Assembly: GCA_027310845.1 (NCBI GenBank)
Contig: DAIDAB010000001.1
Span: 7,815-27,482 of the forward strand
Source of the DNA: a bacterium
GTDB taxonomy: Archaea > Thermoproteota > Nitrososphaeria > Nitrososphaerales > CADDZS01
Reading direction: 5' to 3'
DNA: 19,668 nt
The position numbers and the translations under genes are program-made. Shown piece after piece: positions 14,807 to 19,668 of this stretch; within the stretch, counting starts at the first letter, position 1, and the number at the start of each line of letters is the position of its first letter. The notes beneath the pieces were generated by a model. It searched no databases and was not told the DNA's origin. It worked only from the letters and a program-made list of their open reading frames with translations.

Positions 14807-14865
14807 AACCTTTGTTCATCCCTAACTCGTTAGGTTGTTCGGCTCCCAGGTGTGCGACAAAGGTT
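14807..14865 (+). promoter_or_regulatory. Nested inverted repeats upstream of the ABC binding-protein gene
   Basis: AACCTTTGT at 14807-14815 is perfectly complementary to ACAAAGGTT at 14857-14865. Between them CCTAACTCGTTAGG (14821-14834) is itself an inverted repeat, which as RNA folds to a 5-bp stem with a CUCG loop. The block lies after the aldolase stop and before the TATA box at 14904. It could therefore be a 3' end structure of the aldolase transcript or an operator for the transporter gene. It does not fit a tRNA or a riboswitch class I know. Confidence 0.35.
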
Positions 14866-14903
14866 GGCCCAGAGCAATCAGCTGCCTAATGACAGAGGCA
14901 AAG

Positions 14904-14911
14904 TCTAAATC
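14904..14911 (+). promoter_or_regulatory. TATA box for the ABC binding-protein operon
   Basis: TCTAAATC follows an A-rich GGCAAAG and is centred about 30 bases ahead of the ATG at 14938, giving a leader of a few bases. Confidence 0.4.
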
Positions 14912-14937
14912 CTCCCGCTTTTTGGGATTCGGACAGA

Positions 14938-16161
14938 ATGAATCTTTCGCACAAGCGCGGAATCTCTAGGACCGTATCAATTGTTGCAATCATTGTCGTA
15001 ATAGTAGCTGCAAGCGGAGTAGGGTATTACTACTACACAGCCTCGCAAACCACGACCTCATCTAGCGCCTTGCAAGATGTGACACTGGGTTTTGCTGGTG
15101 TGCCAGATGTGACAGATACTCCAGGCTTCATGCTGTGGCAGACGTTCGCTAATCAACTTGGACTGAACGTGCATGTTCAGTATTATGATGGAGATCAAAC
15201 TGTCGCAACGGCGTTGATTGCCGGGAACGTGCAGATCGGAGAAGGTGGGTTTCAAGCAATACTCTCTGCAGACGAAGCAGCTGGCAATTCATCTGGTTCA
15301 TACCCATTTGTTGTGTTCGGAACATACGAAGCGACTGACGACTTTGGTCTAATAGTCAGCAATTCGATAACGAGTTGGAGTGCCCTCGCCGGACAGCCCG
15401 TTGCATGTTCGAGTACTGGTTCAACATCTTGTACTTTCTGCAATTTGCTCCTTTCAAACAATGGACTTTCGTCAAGCCAAATTAACTGCGCGCCATACGG
15501 CGGCACTCCAAGCAGATACAATGCGATGCTGAATGGAAAAGCTGTCGGTGACATTACTGAGCCATTCTACATGGTTGACGCAGTAGAAAGAGGCGGTTTC
15601 CACATCTTGGCCACGATTCCATCAGTTGTGCCAAACCTGCTATTTTCATCGCTATACACAAGCAGGACGTATGCTGCTGCACACCCTGATATTGTACAGA
15701 AATTAGAGGAAGCAACGCTTTTGGCAGATAGATGGGCTCACAACGAGACTCTGTGGATCCAGAAGGAGCAGGAAGAGTTTCCAGGAACAAATGTAACAAT
15801 AGCCGGCGCTGCATGGAAGATATGGATGGCAATGAACATCTGGGCTCCAAATGGAGGATTGAGTGACTCGGCACTGAATTACTCGGCAAACTTCTTCCTC
15901 AGCATTGGCAAGGTGAACAGTTACTTGGCACCCTCATATTGGTCAACTCTGCAGTACCAGACCCAAGGTGTCAGCGCATTGGGAGGGAATTATACGACTT
16001 GTCCATTGCTCACAGGATGCGTTGATCCGAGTATACCAAATCTCAATTTCCAGATACCAGGAGTCACGACTGCTATCCTACCGAAGTCTAGCTTCATCGG
16101 AGGTGGCGGGGTGCTGGCTATGCAGTGGGCCTCGACAGCTATATGGGGGATTGGCGCATGA
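14938..16161 (+). CDS. Membrane-anchored ABC transporter substrate-binding protein, NitT/TauT (NMT1-like) type
   Basis: The 407-residue protein has a basic N-terminus, one membrane helix (about 12-33) and a Thr/Ser linker (36-44), the usual archaeal anchoring of a binding protein outside the cell. The NMT1/SsuA-like domain follows: DVTLGFAGVPDVTDTPGFML, ALIAGNVQIGEGGFQAIL, a lobe crossing near 150, then GTPSRYNAMLNGKAVGDITEPF. Six cysteines stand out (157, 165, 168, 184, 355 and 361), probably forming disulfides; this is unusual for the family. Relatives bind sulfonates, nitrate, thiamine precursors or aromatic acids. The stop overlaps the next ATG by four bases (ATGA), so the pair is coupled. 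The matching permeases and ATPase lie on the opposite strand just downstream. Confidence 0.85.
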   Translation: MNLSHKRGISRTVSIVAIIVVIVAASGVGYYYYTASQTTTSSSALQDVTLGFAGVPDVTDTPGFMLWQTFANQLGLNVHVQYYDGDQTVATALIAGNVQIGEGGFQAILSADEAAGNSSGSYPFVVFGTYEATDDFGLIVSNSITSWSALAGQPVACSSTGSTSCTFCNLLLSNNGLSSSQINCAPYGGTPSRYNAMLNGKAVGDITEPFYMVDAVERGGFHILATIPSVVPNLLFSSLYTSRTYAAAHPDIVQKLEEATLLADRWAHNETLWIQKEQEEFPGTNVTIAGAAWKIWMAMNIWAPNGGLSDSALNYSANFFLSIGKVNSYLAPSYWSTLQYQTQGVSALGGNYTTCPLLTGCVDPSIPNLNFQIPGVTTAILPKSSFIGGGGVLAMQWASTAIWGIGA

Positions 16162-16793
16162 AAACTACAGTAGTTGTTGCGGGGATTGTAATACTCATAG
16201 TCGGGCTTGGAATCTTAGCATACGGCTTCTCTTATACGACAAACCAAACGACTACGACACAGGCTGTGCCTAAAAGCCAGCGAAGCATCGATGGTAATGG
16301 TTTGTGGGCCTTCGGGGTGAACCTCAAGAGCGGGGAAAAGCTAAATGGTACGGCTCAAATAGCTAGCTACAATTCCTCTGCAGGACCAATCTTCGTGTAC
16401 ATTCAAAACGAATCTACGTACATTTACTGGGGTGGATGTGCGCCTTGTGGTCTGCCATCTGGTGGGTACAGCGGCTTTGAAAACTACACCTTGCCTGCAA
16501 GCGGGGTCGAGAGTTTCACTTGGACAGCCCCCTATACTGGTTCCTTCTATGTAGTATTCGATAACGAGTACTATGGCCAAGGTGCTAATGCTTCATTGGC
16601 AGCCACAGGATCTACCGTGACCACAAGTACTGGCAACTCGACGTTGGTCTTTGCAGGCCTGGGCGTAGCAGTTGTGGGAATAATCATAGCCATAGCTGGT
16701 GCCACAATGGGAGGGACACCAAAGCCTCCCAAGCCTCTGACTACTGCGACCTCAAAGACTACCGCCTCTCCAGCGACAACCACCTCTCCTTGA
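16158..16793 (+). CDS. Two-helix surface protein with beta-sandwich (GOLD/emp24-like) domain and CxxC
   Basis: Using the ATG at 16158, which overlaps the binding-protein stop by four bases, the product has 211 residues. There is an N-terminal membrane helix (about 4-23), an external domain (about 40-150), a second helix (162-186) and a Pro/Thr/Lys-rich tail. The external domain has the rhythm of small beta-sandwich domains of the GOLD/emp24 or PPC type: WAFGVNLKSGEKLNGT, FVYIQNES, then TWTAPYTGSFYVVFDNEYYG. It contains a CAPC pair at 94-97. I recognise no named family with confidence. Coupled translation with the binding protein suggests a partner in substrate capture or assembly of the transporter. 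An earlier in-frame ATG at 16125 would add an odd polar leader. Confidence 0.75.
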   Translation: MKTTVVVAGIVILIVGLGILAYGFSYTTNQTTTTQAVPKSQRSIDGNGLWAFGVNLKSGEKLNGTAQIASYNSSAGPIFVYIQNESTYIYWGGCAPCGLPSGGYSGFENYTLPASGVESFTWTAPYTGSFYVVFDNEYYGQGANASLAATGSTVTTSTGNSTLVFAGLGVAVVGIIIAIAGATMGGTPKPPKPLTTATSKTTASPATTTSP

Positions 16794-16834
16794 GGTAGCT
16801 GTCTTTTCAGAACGTGGATAGCAAGACGAATTCA

Positions 16835-16846
16835 GAAAACAAAGTC
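16835..16846 (-). terminator. Possible T-rich terminator for the minus-strand permease operon
   Basis: On the minus strand CTTTGTTTTCTG lies about 75 bases after the last permease stop codon, in the 124-base convergent gap. T-richness is modest and there is no hairpin. Confidence 0.2.
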
Positions 16847-16917
16847 TAGAACGCAGCTTTCACTCCCCGAAGAATCTTTGCACTTGCCGCAATTGGGGAC
16901 TCATGAAGACTTGAGAA

Positions 16918-17757
16918 TTACTCGGTTCCAAACTCCGAGGACCAAGTAGAAACTCTTCTTTCGAATATTTTGATAAGCTCCGTCATGAGAATTCCCAACA
17001 AAATTGTAACTATCACTGCTGCGATTGTGGCAGCCACGTCAAAGTTTGCAGCAGAATTTTCAATGAGCCATCCAAGGCCAACGGTGTACATGAACATCTC
17101 CGCCAGTATTGTACCGATCACCGCGTGACCAATTCCAATACGCAGCCCGGCCATCACATAGGGCAAAGACGCAGGAAAGATTATCTTTCTCCACATTCCT
17201 GCGCCACTGAAACCGAATGATTGGCCGGTCTCCAAGAGAGTTGCCCTGACATTCTTCGCTCCAGAAATCGAATTGATTGCGACTGGGAATACACCAGAAA
17301 TGAATACTAGAAAATAGTCGGACGTCATATTCGAACCGAACCACACAATGAGAATTGGAATCATGACGATTATGGGCACAGCATAAATCAGGCTGATGTA
17401 GGGATCGAGACTATATTCGGCAACTTTATTCCTTCCTATCAGGATCCCCACAGGAATACCAACGACGACCGCTGGAATGAATCCTGCGAGCACAGTCTCA
17501 ATTGTTATGAGTGTATTGGCTGGAATCCCGTTCGACGTACCATCCGCCAATAGTTGACCCATTCTAACTGCGACAACACCCGGCGGAGAAAAAATGAGAG
17601 GATTCAGTGATACACCAACAATCTGCCATACGATAAAGAATGCTATCAGAGCATATACTCTGACTACCCACTTGTTGGTGAGGACAGTTGCCAAGATAGA
17701 CAAAGTCGATTTCTTGGCTTTCTGTGAATGAACCTTATCTTGGTCCTGCTCAAGCAA
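16918..17757 (-). CDS. ABC transporter permease, SsuC/TauC type (second permease of operon)
   Basis: The 279-residue membrane protein has about six helices, the first at about 34-50. The cytoplasmic EAA loop that docks on the ATPase is seen at about 175-200 (LLETGQSFGFSGAGMWRKIIFPASLPYV region), and SLDPYISLIYAVP near 116-128 is typical of nitrate/sulfonate/taurine permeases. The TTG start at 17757 overlaps the end of the ATPase gene by eight bases, indicating translational coupling as the last gene of the operon. It differs clearly from the other permease, so the importer probably uses a heterodimeric channel. Confidence 0.92.
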   Translation of the reverse strand: MLEQDQDKVHSQKAKKSTLSILATVLTNKWVVRVYALIAFFIVWQIVGVSLNPLIFSPPGVVAVRMGQLLADGTSNGIPANTLITIETVLAGFIPAVVVGIPVGILIGRNKVAEYSLDPYISLIYAVPIIVMIPILIVWFGSNMTSDYFLVFISGVFPVAINSISGAKNVRATLLETGQSFGFSGAGMWRKIIFPASLPYVMAGLRIGIGHAVIGTILAEMFMYTVGLGWLIENSAANFDVAATIAAVIVTILLGILMTELIKIFERRVSTWSSEFGTE

Positions 17758-18610
17758 ATGCTCTGAATCCTACCTGCTCTTCTCTTGGAGCGGTTCCTTC
17801 AGTGAGGTCGCCTTTTAGCGCAAGAATCAGCTTATAGGTGTCTTCAGAACGGGAATCTATCAGGTTCTTTCGTTCCTCCAGAGTCTTTACAATCCCAGTG
17901 TCGCTGTCATTTTCGTTGGGCCTTGGAAGGTTCACCTGATACACTGTTTTTACTCTACCTGGCCTGGTGCCTAGACTTATGATCATATCTGAGAGAAAAA
18001 CTGCCTCCTCCACATTGTGGGTCACAAAGATCCCCGTTTCCCTAGTCTTGATCAAGATCTTAAGCACCTCGTTTTGCAAAGATTCTCGCCTTAGAAGATC
18101 AACTGAACTAAAGGGTTCATCCAAAAGGACAACGTCTGGTTTGATTGCTATCGCGCGAGCAAGTCCCACCCTCTGCTGCATGCCTCCTGAAAGGTGATGT
18201 GGGTGATATTTCTCGTAGCCAGCAAGGCCAACTAGACTAAGATACTCCTTAGCTAGCTTCTCTCGCTCCTTTGGTTCGACACCCTTTGCCTCGAGACCAA
18301 ACTCCACGTTCTTTAGAGCATTTCTCCAAGGAAGTAGATTGAACCGCTGGAAGACCATGGCGCATGAAGAATCCTTCGGACCTTTCACCTCTTTGCCGTT
18401 TACCATGACTTGACCAGAGTCTGGGCGAATCAACCCATCGATTATGCGTAGGAGAGTAGTCTTTCCACAACCTGTCGGGCCTATGAGGGAAACGATTTGG
18501 CCCGCGTTTACTGAGAATGATACATCTCTCAGTATATCTATTCTCCCGCCGTTTTTCTCGGGAGCAACAAAAGTCTTGCTTACTCGGTCTACTACAAGTC
18601 TTGGTGGCAT
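17750..18610 (-). CDS. ABC transporter ATP-binding protein, SsuB/TauB type
   Basis: The 286-residue ATPase energises the importer from the cytoplasmic side. Motifs in order are Walker A GPTGCGKT (44-51), Q-loop VFQRFNLLPW with Gln88, signature LSGGMQQR (140-147), Walker B VVLLDEPF with Glu165, D-loop SSVD (168-171) and switch His198 in VTHNVEEA. All catalytic residues are intact. A C-terminal extension after about 225 (LPRPNENDSDTG and onward) is usual for this subfamily. The ATG at 18610 follows the first permease stop by 18 bases. It lies between two permease genes in the same operon. Confidence 0.95.
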   Translation of the reverse strand: MPPRLVVDRVSKTFVAPEKNGGRIDILRDVSFSVNAGQIVSLIGPTGCGKTTLLRIIDGLIRPDSGQVMVNGKEVKGPKDSSCAMVFQRFNLLPWRNALKNVEFGLEAKGVEPKEREKLAKEYLSLVGLAGYEKYHPHHLSGGMQQRVGLARAIAIKPDVVLLDEPFSSVDLLRRESLQNEVLKILIKTRETGIFVTHNVEEAVFLSDMIISLGTRPGRVKTVYQVNLPRPNENDSDTGIVKTLEERKNLIDSRSEDTYKLILALKGDLTEGTAPREEQVGFRAFA

Positions 18611-18628
18611 TTTTCCTCGCCGGCTCGC

Positions 18629-19450
18629 CTATGGGTTTACCTTCCACTTTGAAGACATTTTTTCACCGTACTTGAGCACTTCTGTAAGCCCCAGTGAAAT
18701 GAGAGATATGATGACAACTATTGCAAGTTCATAGTCAACTTGCAGGGTCACTTCACCGTAATATTGTAGCTGGTAACCTAAGTAAACGATTTGCACCACT
18801 GACTCTGAAACAATAACTCCAACGAGCCCTCTTGCCACGCCAATCCTAGCTCCTGTCATGATGTACGGTAATGCGCCTGGGAAAACAATCTTTTGAAACA
18901 CTTTCAATCCAGAGTGCCCGAAAGATCTGCCAGTTTCTACAAGAGCGCTACCTGCATTTTTGAAACCAGCAAAAGAATTTATTATGATAACAAAAACTAC
19001 AGATAGGAGGACAACCACTACCCGCGCTGTGAAATCAACTCCAAAAAAGATCATGAATAATGGTGCCAGCGCAACGTACGGCATATTGTAGAGAGCCGTG
19101 ATATAAGGATCTAGAGCAGTCTCGACCAATTTTGAAGCATACATTGCTGTCCCGACTGCGATTCCAGCAACAATCGCTATGACGTAGCCGACGACGAAGG
19201 TCCACAGCGTTATGACCAAAGCCGACGAGAAAGTCGTAGTCATCCCCCCGAAGAGACGTGTAGAAGTGAACAGTCCCACGACTGCTGCAGCAATGCTTGT
19301 GGGCGTGCTACTGATAAGAGGATAGTAAGACCCGTAGATTTGCCATGCCACCAAGACAACAACTACTGATGTCAGTCCCACGATCCATTTGAAGGAAGAG
19401 GACTGTTTAATTCTCTCTAGCATTTGCAATCTAATTTTGTAGGATTGCAC
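18629..19450 (-). CDS. ABC transporter permease, SsuC/TauC type (first gene of operon)
   Basis: This is a six-helix permease of the same family as the gene two places downstream. The first helix is about residues 22-37, DPYITALYNMPYVALAPL lies at about 114-131 and the EAA loop (LVETGRSFGHSGLKVFQKIVFPGALPYI region) at about 170-197. The longest frame starts at a GTG at 19471, but a TATA-like element (19469-19478) overlaps that codon, so transcription would begin near 19450. I therefore prefer the GTG at 19450 (leaderless, 273 residues); the ATG at 19423 (264 residues) is the other candidate. The operon order is permease, ATPase, permease. Confidence 0.9.
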   Translation of the reverse strand: MQSYKIRLQMLERIKQSSSFKWIVGLTSVVVVLVAWQIYGSYYPLISSTPTSIAAAVVGLFTSTRLFGGMTTTFSSALVITLWTFVVGYVIAIVAGIAVGTAMYASKLVETALDPYITALYNMPYVALAPLFMIFFGVDFTARVVVVLLSVVFVIIINSFAGFKNAGSALVETGRSFGHSGLKVFQKIVFPGALPYIMTGARIGVARGLVGVIVSESVVQIVYLGYQLQYYGEVTLQVDYELAIVVIISLISLGLTEVLKYGEKMSSKWKVNP

Positions 19451-19468
19451 ATGCAGTCCGTTCGTAAT

Positions 19469-19478
19469 CACTTAAGCC
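19469..19478 (-). promoter_or_regulatory. TATA box for the permease-ATPase-permease operon
   Basis: On the minus strand GGCTTAAGTG is preceded by an A-rich CGACGAAA BRE-like stretch. It would start transcription near 19450 and rules out the upstream GTG at 19471 as initiator. Confidence 0.4.
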
Positions 19479-19668
19479 TTTCGTCGAAAGAAAGTTTTCA
19501 ACAATGGAATTTTGTATGTGACCCGTCAGGAGACAGGACAAATAGCTGAACAATTTCCTTACTTTATGCCTCTAGTATTTACTACTATTGACAGCAGGAA
19601 AATAGAGTTTGAAACGTAAAATGTGGAGTCTTCCCTATGTGTTGCGATGCGTCGACATTGTACTTTTG

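Noticed and set aside
14807..14937. Thiamine (TPP) riboswitch or tRNA gene before the NMT1-like binding protein
   Set aside because: The inverted repeats do not form a cloverleaf, no T-loop GTTCRA motif is placed correctly, and the conserved TPP riboswitch segments are absent. The block is also upstream of the predicted TATA box.
19472..19668. Start of a further gene at the right edge (ATG at 19621)
   Set aside because: Only 16 codons are visible before the window ends, with no convincing promoter or ribosome-binding site.
1..19668. CRISPR array, insertion sequence, integrase or attachment site
   Set aside because: No regularly spaced repeats, transposase or recombinase motifs, or flanking terminal repeats were found on reading both strands.

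Overview
The window looks like chromosome from a mesophilic archaeon of the Thermoproteota, most probably a non-ammonia-oxidising member of the Nitrososphaeria (Thaumarchaeota). The evidence is sn-glycerol-1-phosphate dehydrogenase (archaeal lipid stereochemistry), an archaeal 20S proteasome beta subunit, the KH/beta-CASP termination nuclease aCPSF1/FttA, TATA-type promoters 25-35 bases ahead of several genes, and GTG or TTG starts with little or no leader. The exact lineage is an inference; no rRNA or tRNA gene is present.

Region 1 (1-5127) is housekeeping: the end of a class V aminotransferase, a long SlyD-like FKBP isomerase, G1P dehydrogenase (convergent to FKBP), and a two-gene operon of proteasome beta and aCPSF1. 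A 570-base stretch without a long gene (5128-5697) follows. It holds a 36-codon ORF with a strong Shine-Dalgarno sequence and is the likely border between core and accessory DNA.

Region 2 (5698-14758) looks catabolic. It has an MFS transporter (minus strand), a protein of the M29 aminopeptidase/2,5-dihydroxypyridine dioxygenase (NicX) type, a 4,5-dihydroxyphthalate-decarboxylase-like protein, the Fe-S and molybdopterin subunits of a xanthine-dehydrogenase-family hydroxylase, its FAD subunit on the opposite strand, and a class II aldolase-family protein. The last family includes aromatic and pyridine-dicarboxylate decarboxylases.

Region 3 (14938-19450) is a NitT/TauT/SsuABC-type ABC importer. 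A membrane-anchored binding protein and a small two-helix surface protein are on the plus strand; a convergent permease-ATPase-permease operon is on the minus strand. The final ~200 bases hold no gene I can support.

Together, regions 2 and 3 fit uptake, Mo-dependent hydroxylation, decarboxylation and oxidative ring opening of a carboxylated aromatic or N-heteroaromatic compound. Each gene assignment rests on family motifs visible in the translation. The pathway and its substrate are inference, and this is the most interesting proposal in the window.
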